From: Empedobacter falsenii
Lineage (GTDB): Bacteria > Bacteroidota > Bacteroidia > Flavobacteriales > Weeksellaceae
Direction: 5' to 3'
DNA: 64,000 nucleotides
Assembly (NCBI RefSeq): GCF_013488205.1
Contig: NZ_CP040908.1
Location: 2,271,876-2,335,875, forward strand
The position numbers were made by a program, and so were the translations under genes. Shown here in pieces: positions 24,868 to 33,510 of this stretch. Position 1 is the stretch's first letter. Every line of letters starts with the position of its first letter. Under the pieces are notes generated by a model that ran no database searches, had not been told where the DNA came from, and saw only the letters and a program-made list of their open reading frames with translations.

Positions 24868-25893
24868 TTAGTTTTTGGAAATTTTTTGCGTAAAAGTTTT
24901 ATCAGCTGTTATTACTTTTAAGATATAAGTTCCTTTAGAAAGAGAAGATACATTTACTTGTTTTGTATTTTCTTTTGTTAAAATTAACTTTCCATCCATT
25001 GAATATAATTCTATTTTCAAGTTATTATTTTCAATGTTTATATTTAGAAAATCTTTTACTGGATTTGGATAAATAACCATCTCATTTTTTGAAATTTCAG
25101 CTGTACTCAAATCTGATAAACTTATTTTTACTACTTTATTTCTAGAGACTAATGCGCAATACAATTCATCATTATAAACAGCAAGCCCGTTTGTATATCC
25201 TAAATCAGAAACAAATAAATCTGCTTCAGTAGTAGTTTCTGATAAATTATACTTATAAATTTTACCTGCATAATCAGTTGAAATATATAAATTTTGATCT
25301 TTATCTAATGCCAAATAAGAAGGATTTTTCACATTTGTAACAACGGTAGACAATATACCATTTTGTGTAATTTTATATACTTTATTGTCTTTAACAGAAG
25401 CTACATATAAGTTTCCGTTTTTATCAAAAACAAGTCCTCTCGCCCCTTGTATCGAATGAGATAAATTAGTAATTTCTATTGTATTTAAATCAAATACAGA
25501 TATTACACCATCTCTTTCTTCAGAAAAATAAATATTCTTTGATATAGGATCAATAGCCATTCCGTAAGCAGAATAAGCAGGATAAGAAACCGATGTTCCT
25601 GTCAAAGAATTGATTGACTTAATACTTCCTAAAGCTTGAAAAGAAGCCCAAATATCTCCAAAAGAGTCAATCGCTAATTGTCTTGGTTGACCATTCATTC
25701 CTGTTTTAAGAGTTGTCAAAGAGTTATTTTCAAATTTTTTTATACCATAATCAGATTCTGTTCCCACATAAAGTATACCTTTTGAATCGAAGACAATTCC
25801 CGTAGGGTTTCCAGATACAGTTACATAATCAGATACGGTTTGTGCATTTAACATTGATGTTAATAGCGTAACAAAAAATAAAAGTTTTTTCAT
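24868..25893 (-). CDS. secreted NHL/SMP-30-like beta-propeller with T9SS sorting domain
   Basis: Starting at the second ATG (25893; one at 25899 adds MI) gives about 342 residues. The signal peptide ends near SMLNAQ. Repeated blades with G-[I/L]-[V/A]-[F/I]-D-x-x-G-x-[I/L]-[Y/W]-[V/A] (GIVFDSKGILYVG, GLVFDKNGNLYVA, YLALDKDQNLYIS) indicate a six-bladed NHL or SMP-30-like propeller, from about 25 to 255. The end has a type A T9SS domain (YPNPVKDFLNINIE, LYSMDGKLILT, LSKGTYILKV). It is likely exported to the surface; its ligand is unknown. Confidence 0.85.
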   Translation of the reverse strand: MKKLLFFVTLLTSMLNAQTVSDYVTVSGNPTGIVFDSKGILYVGTESDYGIKKFENNSLTTLKTGMNGQPRQLAIDSFGDIWASFQALGSIKSINSLTGTSVSYPAYSAYGMAIDPISKNIYFSEERDGVISVFDLNTIEITNLSHSIQGARGLVFDKNGNLYVASVKDNKVYKITQNGILSTVVTNVKNPSYLALDKDQNLYISTDYAGKIYKYNLSETTTEADLFVSDLGYTNGLAVYNDELYCALVSRNKVVKISLSDLSTAEISKNEMVIYPNPVKDFLNINIENNNLKIELYSMDGKLILTKENTKQVNVSSLSKGTYILKVITADKTFTQKISKN

Positions 25894-25923
25894 AATCATA
25901 AAAATTTAAGTTGTTTAATAATG

Positions 25924-25931
25924 CAAAGCTA
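25924..25931 (-). promoter_or_regulatory. -7 box TAGCTTTG of the propeller-protein gene
   Basis: On the minus strand TAGCTTTG matches TAnnTTTG, about 30 nt before the ATG. An upstream TTTG (25947-25950) has a spacing of 15 nt, short for a -33 element. A palindrome ATAAACGTTTAT lies further up at 25995-26006. Confidence 0.5.
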
Positions 25932-26125
25932 AAATTTTATTATGAACAAAAATCTGATTATTATCATAACAAACTCAACTGCAATAAGATACAAATAAAC
26001 GTTTATATATGTAATTATTAACTTAATAGCTATTAAACTATAAATTCAAACTATTGGATACAATCCTTGATTAATATTGTATTTAGAAATAAATTAGAAA
26101 ATATCTTGAAAAAAAATTAGAAAAT

Positions 26126-26159
26126 AAAAAATCCCTCTAATTAATTAGAGGGATTTTTT
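26126..26159 (-). terminator. terminator of the efp-lpx operon
   Basis: A perfect 34-nt palindrome (AAAAAATCCCTCTAATT and complement) lies about 20 nt past the efp stop. It could work in either direction but serves efp. Confidence 0.85.
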
Positions 26160-26180
26160 GTTATAATTGTTCAGAATATA

Positions 26181-26747
26181 TTATTCTTTAATTCTTTCTA
26201 CATAAGAACCATCTTCTGTGTTGATTTTCACTTTATCACCTTCGTTAATGAATAAAGGAACACGAATTTCAGCACCAGTTTCTGTCGTTGCAGGTTTTGT
26301 AGCATTTGTAGCTGTATCACCTTTAAGACCTGGCTCTGTGTATGTAATTTCCATTACAACTGTAGTTGGTAACTCAGCTGCTAAAGCTGTTTCATCAGAA
26401 GCACGGAACAAGATTTTTACTTCGTCACCAGCTTTCATAAATTGTGAATTATCAATCAAATCTTTGTTTAAATAAACTTGAGAGAAATCATCATTATTCA
26501 TGAAGTGGAAACCATTATCATCTTCATATAAATATTGGTAGTTACGTGTTTCTACACGAACCTCTTCAATTTTATGACCAGCAGAAAATGTATTGTCTAA
26601 TACTTTTCCATTAGTTAATGATTTTAATTTTGTACGAACGAAAGCAGGTCCTTTACCTGGTTTTACGTGTAAAAATTCGATAATTTTATACGTATCATTA
26701 TTAAAAATAATACATAAACCTTTTCTGATATCAGAAGTTGTTGCCAT
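26181..26747 (-). CDS. efp: elongation factor P
   Basis: The 188-residue protein helps the ribosome through consecutive prolines. The KOW-like N-terminal domain contains KPGKGPAFVRTK (29-40), whose tip lysine K32 occupies the position that is modified in other bacteria. S1-like domains follow, ending in PLFINEGDKVKINTEDGSYVERI. The gene is last in the leftward run lpxD-lpxC/fabZ-lpxA-efp, with 19 nt between it and lpxA, and ends at a perfect terminator. This arrangement is common in Bacteroidota. Confidence 0.97.
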   Translation of the reverse strand: MATTSDIRKGLCIIFNNDTYKIIEFLHVKPGKGPAFVRTKLKSLTNGKVLDNTFSAGHKIEEVRVETRNYQYLYEDDNGFHFMNNDDFSQVYLNKDLIDNSQFMKAGDEVKILFRASDETALAAELPTTVVMEITYTEPGLKGDTATNATKPATTETGAEIRVPLFINEGDKVKINTEDGSYVERIKE

Positions 26748-26766
26748 TTATTCTATTGTTATTTTA

Positions 26767-27552
26767 TTAAACTCCCGAGCTATATCCTTTCATAATTCCA
26801 CGATCACTTGTATTGATAAAATCAAGGATTACTTCACGATAATGTGAATCTGGGAATTTTTCTAAGATTTGTTCTACAGCCTGAGATACGTTATTTTTTT
26901 GTTGATATAAGATTCTGTAAATACCTTGAATTTCGAAGATTTCTTCTGATGTGAAACCTTTTCTTCTCAATCCAATTGCATTAACTCCCGCATAAGCAAC
27001 AGGATTTTTTGCTGCTTTAACGTACGGAGGAACATCTTTACGAATTTGTGTCGCACCAGCTACAAAAGCATGTTCTCCAATTTTTGTAAATTGATGAACC
27101 GCACTATAACCACCAATAAAAGCGAAATCTCCAACTTCTATATGTCCTGCTAAACCAACCGCATTTACGATTACGACATTATTTCCTACAACACAATCGT
27201 GCGCGATATGCGCAGTTGCCATAATCAAACAATTGTCACCAATTTTAGTATAACCTAATGCATTAGTTCCTTTGTTTACAGTAACACATTCACGAATCGT
27301 TGTATTGTCACCAATATATGTTAAAGTTTTTTCACCTTCGTACTTCAAATCTTGAGGCTCACCAGAAATTACTGTACCTGGATAAATTTTACAATTTTTT
27401 CCAATACGCGCTCCTGACATAATTGTTACATTAGGACCAATCCATGTTCCATCACCAATTTCTACATCTTCGTAAACAGAAGAGAAAGGGCTGATTGTAA
27501 CATTTTCACCTATTATTGCAGTTGGATGAACATATGCCATCGGATGATTCAT
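26767..27552 (-). CDS. lpxA: UDP-N-acetylglucosamine acyltransferase
   Basis: The product (261 residues from ATG 27552, three more from 27561) begins lipid A synthesis by moving a 3-hydroxyacyl chain from ACP to the 3-OH of UDP-GlcNAc. It is a left-handed beta-helix of hexapeptide repeats (AIIGENVTISPFSSVY, IGDGTWIGPNVTIMSGARIG in outline), with the LpxA signature AHDCVVG near 120 (the catalytic histidine) and HQFTKIGEHAF near 160. The C-terminal helical part (RKGFTSEEIFEI) is standard. I prefer the downstream ATG because most LpxA start MxxPLAYVHPxA. Confidence 0.93.
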   Translation of the reverse strand: MNHPMAYVHPTAIIGENVTISPFSSVYEDVEIGDGTWIGPNVTIMSGARIGKNCKIYPGTVISGEPQDLKYEGEKTLTYIGDNTTIRECVTVNKGTNALGYTKIGDNCLIMATAHIAHDCVVGNNVVIVNAVGLAGHIEVGDFAFIGGYSAVHQFTKIGEHAFVAGATQIRKDVPPYVKAAKNPVAYAGVNAIGLRRKGFTSEEIFEIQGIYRILYQQKNNVSQAVEQILEKFPDSHYREVILDFINTSDRGIMKGYSSGV

Positions 27553-27569
27553 AACTTCCATTTCTTTAA

Positions 27570-28958
27570 TTATTCTTTTGTAATAACTGCCATCATTTCT
27601 GCTTCCACAGCGATTTGATTGTTCACATATCCAATTCCTTGCATATGAACAATTCCTCTTCTAATTGGTTCAACCAACTCTAATTTAAACACCAATGTAT
27701 CTCCTGGAATAATTTTACGTTTAAATTTAGCACTTTCAATTTTCATGAAATAAGTTGAATAATCTTGAGGATTTTCTAATTCTCCTAAAATTAATAGACC
27801 TCCTAATTGCGCCATTGCTTCAATTTGCAATACACCTGGCATAACAGGTTCTTTAGGAAAATGTCCAACAAAGAAAGGCTCGTTCATCGTTACATTTTTC
27901 ACGCCGATTAAACCTGTTGCACTTTTAGAAATTACCTTGTCAATCAATAAAAATGGTGGACGATGTGGTAATAACTTCATGATATCATTAATATCATAAA
28001 CTGGTTCTGCTGTCAAATCAAATTCTGGCACTTTGTTACGTTGCGCTAATTTAATTTGTTTGCTTAATTTCTTTGCAAAATTTGTATTGGTATGATGTCC
28101 AGGCTTTGTTGCAATAATTTTAGCCTTCAATTTTTTACCTACTAAAGCCAAATCTCCCACAACATCTAATAATTTGTGACGAGCAGCTTCGTTTGGATAA
28201 TGTAAAGTCAAATGATCTAAAATTCCATTCGGACGAATAGAAACATCATCTCTATTGAATGCTTTACATAATTTTTCTTTTGTTTCTGGCGTAATTTCTT
28301 TGTCAACATAAACAATTGCATTGTCTAAATCTCCACCTTTTACTAAACCAGCTTCCAACAATTGCTCTAACTCATGTAAGAAACAAAATGTTCTTGCTTG
28401 AGAGATATCTTGTTTAAAGTTTTTGATAGATGTTAAAGTTGCATTTTGAGTTCCCAAAACTTTCGTTCCGAAATCTACCATTGCTGTAACTTGGTATTCA
28501 TCTGCAGGAATCGCAGTGATTTCTGACCCTGTTTCTGGATCTACGTACGTTACAATTTCTTTAATTCTATAATATTCTCTGTCTTTATCTTGCTCTACAA
28601 TTCCAGCAGATTCTATTGCTTCAACGAAAAAACGAGAAGAACCGTCCATAATTGGTGGTTCCGCATTGTCAATTTCAATGTAACAATTATCAATATCCAT
28701 ACCTACCAAAGCCGCCAAAACGTGCTCTGTTGTATGTACTTTAACTCCTTTCTTCTCTAAAGTTGTTCCTCGAGCTGTACTCACAACATATTGTGCATCA
28801 GCTTCTACTTGAGGTTGACCTTCTAAATCTGTTCTAACAAATACAAATCCTGTATCTGGTTCAGCTGGTTTAAATGTTAAGGTAACAAATTTACCTGTAT
28901 GTAAGCCAACACCTTTTAGAACGGCTTCATTCGCTAAAGTTTTTTGTTTATCAGACAT
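27570..28958 (-). CDS. lpxC/fabZ: bifunctional UDP-3-O-acyl-GlcNAc deacetylase / 3-hydroxyacyl-ACP dehydratase
   Basis: This 462-residue fusion joins LpxC (residues about 1-300) to FabZ (about 320-462). LpxC shows the zinc-ligand motif HTTEH near 78 and NEAARHKLLDVVGDL near 245, where the second His and Asp ligands lie; it commits the pathway to lipid A by deacetylation. FabZ shows LLPHRPPFLLIDKV near 330 and GHFPKEPVMPGVLQIEAMAQ in outline, with its catalytic His and Glu; it dehydrates 3-hydroxyacyl-ACP. Such fusions are known from Bacteroidota. It overlaps no neighbour; spacing to lpxD is 6 nt. Confidence 0.97.
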   Translation of the reverse strand: MSDKQKTLANEAVLKGVGLHTGKFVTLTFKPAEPDTGFVFVRTDLEGQPQVEADAQYVVSTARGTTLEKKGVKVHTTEHVLAALVGMDIDNCYIEIDNAEPPIMDGSSRFFVEAIESAGIVEQDKDREYYRIKEIVTYVDPETGSEITAIPADEYQVTAMVDFGTKVLGTQNATLTSIKNFKQDISQARTFCFLHELEQLLEAGLVKGGDLDNAIVYVDKEITPETKEKLCKAFNRDDVSIRPNGILDHLTLHYPNEAARHKLLDVVGDLALVGKKLKAKIIATKPGHHTNTNFAKKLSKQIKLAQRNKVPEFDLTAEPVYDINDIMKLLPHRPPFLLIDKVISKSATGLIGVKNVTMNEPFFVGHFPKEPVMPGVLQIEAMAQLGGLLILGELENPQDYSTYFMKIESAKFKRKIIPGDTLVFKLELVEPIRRGIVHMQGIGYVNNQIAVEAEMMAVITKE

Positions 28959-28964
28959 TAACTT

Positions 28965-29990
28965 TTACTTTTGTTTGTTCTCTTTTTCTAATTTATCGAT
29001 TCGTTTCACAATTTCTGGAAACTTTCTAAAATGTACGTACGATTTTCTAAAGCTTGATGCATCCATTGCTGGCGAACCATACAATTGCGTTTTGCTTTCT
29101 ACATCTCCATTGATACCACTCTGAGCTTGTACTTGTACAAAATCTCCGATTGTCAAATGTCCTGCGATACCAACTTGACCTCCAATCATACAATTGCGTC
29201 CAATTTTTGTAGAACCTGCTACTCCACTTTGCGAAGCAATAACAGTATTCTCACCAATTTGAACGTTGTGAGCAATTTGAATTTGGTTATCTAATTTTAC
29301 TCCTTTACGAATAATTGTAGATCCCATTGTTGCTCTATCAATTGTTGATCCTGCTCCAATTTCGACATTATCTTCAATCAAAACATTTCCTATTTGAGGA
29401 ATTTTTTCGAAAGAACCATCTGGATTTGGCGCAAAACCGAAACCATCAGCACCAATCACAACATTAGAATGAATGATACAATTTTGACCAATTTCACACT
29501 CTTCATACACTTGTACGCCCGAATGTAAAACGCTATTATCACCAATCTTAGCATGATCGCCAATCGTTACATTTGGATATATTTTCACATTATTCCCAAT
29601 CGAAACGTTAGCTCCAATATAAGAAAAACTTCCAACATATACATTATCTCCTAGTTGCGCAGTAGAATTTACTTTCGTATATTCTTCTATCCCAACTTTA
29701 TTATTTTTTATCGTATTGTAATACTGCAATAGCTGTGTAAAGGCTTGATATGCATCTTCAACCACAATCAATGTAGACGAAATAGAATCTGTTGCCACAA
29801 AATCCTTACTCACAATCACAATAGAAGCGTTTGTTGTATAGATAAAATGCTCGTATTTCGGATTAGCCAAAAACGAAATCGAACCTTCTTTTCCTTCCTC
29901 TATCTTCGATAATGTGGAAACATCTACATTTGCATCACCTTTTACGGTTCCTTGCAATAATTGCGCAATCTCTGCAGCTTTAAATTTCAT
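28965..29990 (-). CDS. lpxD: UDP-3-O-(3-hydroxyacyl)glucosamine N-acyltransferase
   Basis: From the ATG at 29990 the enzyme has 341 residues; the TTG at 29999 belongs to the promoter box. It adds the second hydroxyacyl chain, to the 2-amino group. The N-terminal uridine-binding domain (about 1-100, [16 protein letters not shown]) is followed by a left-handed beta-helix of hexapeptides, with [33 protein letters not shown] in outline (about 215-250) containing the conserved IAHNV histidine. The short helical tail is typical. The promoter is 6 nt away, so the transcript starts near lpxD itself and drives lpxC/fabZ, lpxA and efp. Confidence 0.95.
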   Translation of the reverse strand: MKFKAAEIAQLLQGTVKGDANVDVSTLSKIEEGKEGSISFLANPKYEHFIYTTNASIVIVSKDFVATDSISSTLIVVEDAYQAFTQLLQYYNTIKNNKVGIEEYTKVNSTAQLGDNVYVGSFSYIGANVSIGNNVKIYPNVTIGDHAKIGDNSVLHSGVQVYEECEIGQNCIIHSNVVIGADGFGFAPNPDGSFEKIPQIGNVLIEDNVEIGAGSTIDRATMGSTIIRKGVKLDNQIQIAHNVQIGENTVIASQSGVAGSTKIGRNCMIGGQVGIAGHLTIGDFVQVQAQSGINGDVESKTQLYGSPAMDASSFRKSYVHFRKFPEIVKRIDKLEKENKQK

Positions 29991-29996
29991 AGTCTG

Positions 29997-30004
29997 CAAA
30001 ACTA
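29997..30004 (-). promoter_or_regulatory. -7 box TAGTTTTG of the lpxD operon
   Basis: On the minus strand TAGTTTTG matches TAnnTTTG. It ends 6 nt before the ATG at 29990 and contains the in-frame TTG at 29999, so the ATG is the start. The leader is nearly absent. Confidence 0.55.
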
Positions 30005-30077
30005 ATAATTATTCTTAAATTTATAAAATGATTATTTAAGTTATTTAACTTTTTTGTCAAATTCTTCAAATCACTAT

Positions 30078-31292
30078 TTAAACGCTGTGGTAATGATATT
30101 TTGTAATTTCTTGTTGCAAAAATTGCGTTAACAAACTTTTTTCTGAACTCGAAATTTCTTTTACCTCACCATTTTTATATAAAACCTTTATCGGACTTTT
30201 TGATTTTTCGTAGGGAACAATTTTTATCGTTGTTTGCTCTACAAAATAACTTGCATCATCAATTCCTAAAGCTTTTTCTACTCTATTTTTTTCAACCAAA
30301 ATTTCTTCTTCAGATAATTTTGTATCCATCAAATATGATTTTGGTAATGTACGCTGAATAATATTTTTGGATAATTTACTCAAAATTAAATCATCATGAA
30401 ACTGCCATTCTTTTATCGCTGATAAAACATCCGAATCGTCTAAACGCGTAAAAATTTCTAAACCTTCTTTCGATAAACTTCCTACTTCATTTTCTTCTAA
30501 AAAGTATTTAAAAGCAAACGTAGCAAAAAGATTTTCTCCCGCTTTTGTCAATTCTTTTGCTCTTCTCAAAACGCTAATCAAAAAATTCTCTGCTGTAAAC
30601 GACTTCTTGTGCATATACACTTGCATGTACATAAACATACGCGCCATCAAAAATTTCTCGACCGACGAAATTCCCTTTGCTTCTATCACCAGCTCATCAT
30701 TCGAGACATTCATCATCGAGATAATTCGTTCTGGATTGATATTTCCTTCTACCACTCCTGTGTAAAAACTATCGCGTTTCAAGTAATCCATTCTATCACA
30801 ATCCAACTGACTAGAAACCAATTGCGACAAGAATTTTTTCGGATAATTCCCTTTAAAAATCTGAATAGCTAAAGCTAATCGATTATCAAAAATTTGATTC
30901 AATTCTTCCATCAAACGAAGCGAAATTTCTTCGTGATGCGAACCATTAATGATAGAATGTTCAAGAGAATGAGAAAAAGGACCATGTCCCAAATCGTGTA
31001 ATAAAATTGCAATTAAAGCTCCATTTTCTTCTTCTGGAGTAATATCGACGTTTTTTCTTTTGAGAATATTTAAGGCTTTTTGCATCAAATGCATACAACC
31101 TAAAGCGTGATGAAAACGAGAATGTCTGGCTCCTGGATAAACTAATTCTGTTAAACCCGTTTGCGAAATCCTACGAAGTCGTTGAAAATATGGATGTTGA
31201 ATAATCTGATAAATAAGCTCGTTTGGAATCGTAATAAATCCATGAACTGGATCATTTACTATCTTCAACTTATTATTGTTTAATGGATTCAA
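30078..31292 (-). CDS. HD-domain phosphohydrolase (dNTPase-like)
   Basis: The 404-residue protein belongs to the SAMHD1/dGTPase-like group. The metal site is visible: HSRFHHALG (residues about 57-65), then LLHDLGHGPFSHSLEH (about 92-107), the HD pair, and SSQLDCDRMDYLKRD (about 165-180). The family hydrolyses dNTPs or related nucleotides. The N-terminus LKIVNDPVHGFI is typical of this family. The start is TTG (31292), the first start-like codon after the -7 box at 31310-31317. It sits 78 nt upstream of lpxD in the same direction. Confidence 0.88.
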   Translation of the reverse strand: MNPLNNNKLKIVNDPVHGFITIPNELIYQIIQHPYFQRLRRISQTGLTELVYPGARHSRFHHALGCMHLMQKALNILKRKNVDITPEEENGALIAILLHDLGHGPFSHSLEHSIINGSHHEEISLRLMEELNQIFDNRLALAIQIFKGNYPKKFLSQLVSSQLDCDRMDYLKRDSFYTGVVEGNINPERIISMMNVSNDELVIEAKGISSVEKFLMARMFMYMQVYMHKKSFTAENFLISVLRRAKELTKAGENLFATFAFKYFLEENEVGSLSKEGLEIFTRLDDSDVLSAIKEWQFHDDLILSKLSKNIIQRTLPKSYLMDTKLSEEEILVEKNRVEKALGIDDASYFVEQTTIKIVPYEKSKSPIKVLYKNGEVKEISSSEKSLLTQFLQQEITKYHYHSV

Positions 31293-31309
31293 ACGTACTA
31301 TTTTATCGG

Positions 31310-31317
31310 CAAAGATA
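31310..31317 (-). promoter_or_regulatory. -7 box TATCTTTG of the HD gene
   Basis: On the minus strand TATCTTTG matches TAnnTTTG, giving a leader of about 14-18 nt before the TTG start. Confidence 0.55.
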
Positions 31318-31462
31318 AGAATTTTTACTCATTCTGAACGTTACTTTTTTGATTAAGAATGGTTTTTATAAAATATTTTAGATAAAAATCATTTTTGGAA
31401 TTATTTATGCTAAATAATCATCGCAAATTTTGGGAAAACTCCAATTTTGTTTAACATACAAT

Positions 31463-31496
31463 TTTGATTTTAACATTTCCGTTATCGCTATATTTG
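31463..31496 (+). promoter_or_regulatory. promoter of porX (-33 TTTG, -7 TATATTTG)
   Basis: TTTG at 31463-31466 and TATATTTG at 31489-31496 are spaced by 22 nt, the clearest complete Bacteroidetes promoter in the window. It predicts a leader of about 45 nt before porX. Confidence 0.7.
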
Positions 31497-31545
31497 GAAT
31501 AATTCTAAAATGTAGAAATCAATATAAAAAATAAAAATATAACAA

Positions 31546-33099
31546 ATGGCTATAAAAATTTTATGGATTGATGATGAAATCGATTTATTGAAACCACACC
31601 AACTTTTTTTAGAGAAAAAAGGATACGATACAACAATGATAAATAATGCGACTGATGCATTAGAAGAAATAGAAAAAGAGAACTTTGCAGCGGTTTTAAT
31701 CGACGAAAATATGCCAGGTTTAAGTGGATTGGAAGCCTTACCAAAAATTAAGGAATTGCGTCCAAACCTTCCTGTTATTATGGTCACAAAAAGTGAGGAA
31801 GAGCATATCATGGAAGATGCAATTGGCTCGCATATAGCAGATTACTTGATTAAACCAGTTAATCCAAATCAGATTTTATTGAGTTTGAAAAAGATTTTGG
31901 ATGCTTCGAAAATTATTTCAGAAAAAACAGTTATCAATTATCAACAGGAATTCAGAAATATCACAATGGATATGATGAATGCGCGCGATTATGAGGATTG
32001 GCAAGAGATTTATAAAAAATTAGTTTTTTGGGAACTTGAGCTTGAAAATATCGAAGATACAGCACTTTCTCAAATCATCGAAAATCAAAAAAGTGAAGCG
32101 AATGCAGCTTTCTTCAAATTTATAGAACGTAATTACGAAGATTGGTTGCATGACGACGAAGATCGTCCCGTTTTATCGCACACAATTTTCAATCAATTAG
32201 TTCGACCTCATCTTGGAAAAGATAAAAATGTCTTATTGATTATGGTTGATAATTTACGCTACGATCAATGGAAAGTTATTGAGCCAATTTTCAATCGTTA
32301 TTATAATTCGGAAGCCGAAAATTTATATTATAGTATTTTACCTTCGGCTACTCAATATGCTAGAAATGCGTTCTTTTCGGGTTTAATGCCTTTAGAAATT
32401 GAGAAAAAATATCCTGAATATTGGTTGAATGATACCGACGAAGGAAATAAAAATATGTACGAAAAAGAATTGTTAGGAGAACAATTAAAACGTCTTGGTT
32501 TTGGCGATTTATCGTATAATTATTTCAAAATTTTAAATTCTGATTTCGAGAAAAAAATTGCAGATGATTTTAATAATTACAAAAAGAACAATCTAAATGT
32601 AATTGTCTACAACTTTATCGATATTCTTTCGCATGCGAAAACGGACAACAAAATTGTTGGTGAAATTATTCGTGATGATAAAACGTATCGTTCGATCACA
32701 AAACATTGGTTTGAGAATTCATATTTAATGGAAATTGTGAAAAAAGCGGCGCAAGAAAAAATGAAAATTATTGTAACAACCGATCACGGAACAATTTACG
32801 TAAAGGAACCTACAAAAGTGATTGGCGACAAAGAAGCAAGTACAAATTTGCGTTATAAACTGGGGAAACAATTGCAATACGATCCGAAAGATGTTTTGGC
32901 GGTTGAGCAACCAGAAAAATTCCTTTTACCTAAGGTTAATGTTACGTCAAAGTATATCTTTGCAAAAGAAAATTTATTTTTAACGTATCCAAAAAATTAC
33001 AATCATTTCGTTAATTATTACAAAAACACTTACCAACACGGTGGAATTTCGTTGGAGGAAATAATTATCCCAATGGTTGTTTTAACACCAAAAAATTAA
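31546..33099 (+). CDS. porX: PorX-type response regulator with PglZ-like domain
   Basis: The 517-residue protein has an N-terminal receiver domain (about 1-125): IDDE near 8-11, the phospho-acceptor Asp 53 (LIDENMPG) and Lys in YLIKPVNP near 105. A linker leads to a PglZ-like alkaline-phosphatase-superfamily domain (about 190-510), with LLIMVDNLRYDQWK, PSATQYARNAFFSGL and TTDHGT. PorX is known to control T9SS gene expression with PorY and SigP and to hydrolyse cyclic oligonucleotides in some species. The window also carries six T9SS cargoes. It starts the run porX-tsaE-ald-DUF4258; tsaE begins 0 nt after the stop. Confidence 0.92.
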   Translation: MAIKILWIDDEIDLLKPHQLFLEKKGYDTTMINNATDALEEIEKENFAAVLIDENMPGLSGLEALPKIKELRPNLPVIMVTKSEEEHIMEDAIGSHIADYLIKPVNPNQILLSLKKILDASKIISEKTVINYQQEFRNITMDMMNARDYEDWQEIYKKLVFWELELENIEDTALSQIIENQKSEANAAFFKFIERNYEDWLHDDEDRPVLSHTIFNQLVRPHLGKDKNVLLIMVDNLRYDQWKVIEPIFNRYYNSEAENLYYSILPSATQYARNAFFSGLMPLEIEKKYPEYWLNDTDEGNKNMYEKELLGEQLKRLGFGDLSYNYFKILNSDFEKKIADDFNNYKKNNLNVIVYNFIDILSHAKTDNKIVGEIIRDDKTYRSITKHWFENSYLMEIVKKAAQEKMKIIVTTDHGTIYVKEPTKVIGDKEASTNLRYKLGKQLQYDPKDVLAVEQPEKFLLPKVNVTSKYIFAKENLFLTYPKNYNHFVNYYKNTYQHGGISLEEIIIPMVVLTPKN

Positions 33100-33504
33100 A
33101 TGGAATTTATCATCAATAATTTAGACGAATTACCAGAAGTTGCTCAAAAAATAATCGATCAACTTCAACATAAATTAATCACTTTCGAAGGAGAAATGGG
33201 AGCTGGAAAAACAACTTTTATCAAAGAGTTTGTAAAAGCTTTGGGAACAAATGATGAAGTTTCGAGTCCTACTTTTTCGATTGTAAATGAATACGAAACA
33301 GATAAAGGAAAAGTTTATCATTTCGATTTTTATCGTTTAAATCACGAAGATGAAGCCTTAGATTTTGGGATTGAAGAATATTTATATTCTAATCAATATT
33401 GTTTAATGGAATGGCCAAATAAAATTGCTAACTTTATACCAGATGAACACCACACAATTACATTGGAAAATGTAGATGGAGTTCGTCATTTAAATTTTAG
33501 TTAA
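33100..33504 (+). CDS. tsaE: tRNA threonylcarbamoyladenosine biosynthesis ATPase TsaE
   Basis: The 134-residue P-loop protein supports TsaB/TsaD in forming t6A37 in tRNA. The Walker A motif GEMGAGKTT spans residues 31-39, followed by VSSPTFSIVNEYE and YHFDFYRL, all typical of TsaE, and ends with GVRHL. Its ATG directly abuts the porX stop, so the two are translationally coupled in one transcript. The next gene (ald) begins 6 nt after its stop. It is cytoplasmic. Length is a little short, as usual for Bacteroidota. Confidence 0.93.
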   Translation: MEFIINNLDELPEVAQKIIDQLQHKLITFEGEMGAGKTTFIKEFVKALGTNDEVSSPTFSIVNEYETDKGKVYHFDFYRLNHEDEALDFGIEEYLYSNQYCLMEWPNKIANFIPDEHHTITLENVDGVRHLNFS

Positions 33505-33510
33505 TCGTAT

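Noticed and set aside
27570-28958. LpxC-FabZ fusion as a novelty
   Set aside because: It is a known arrangement in Bacteroidota.
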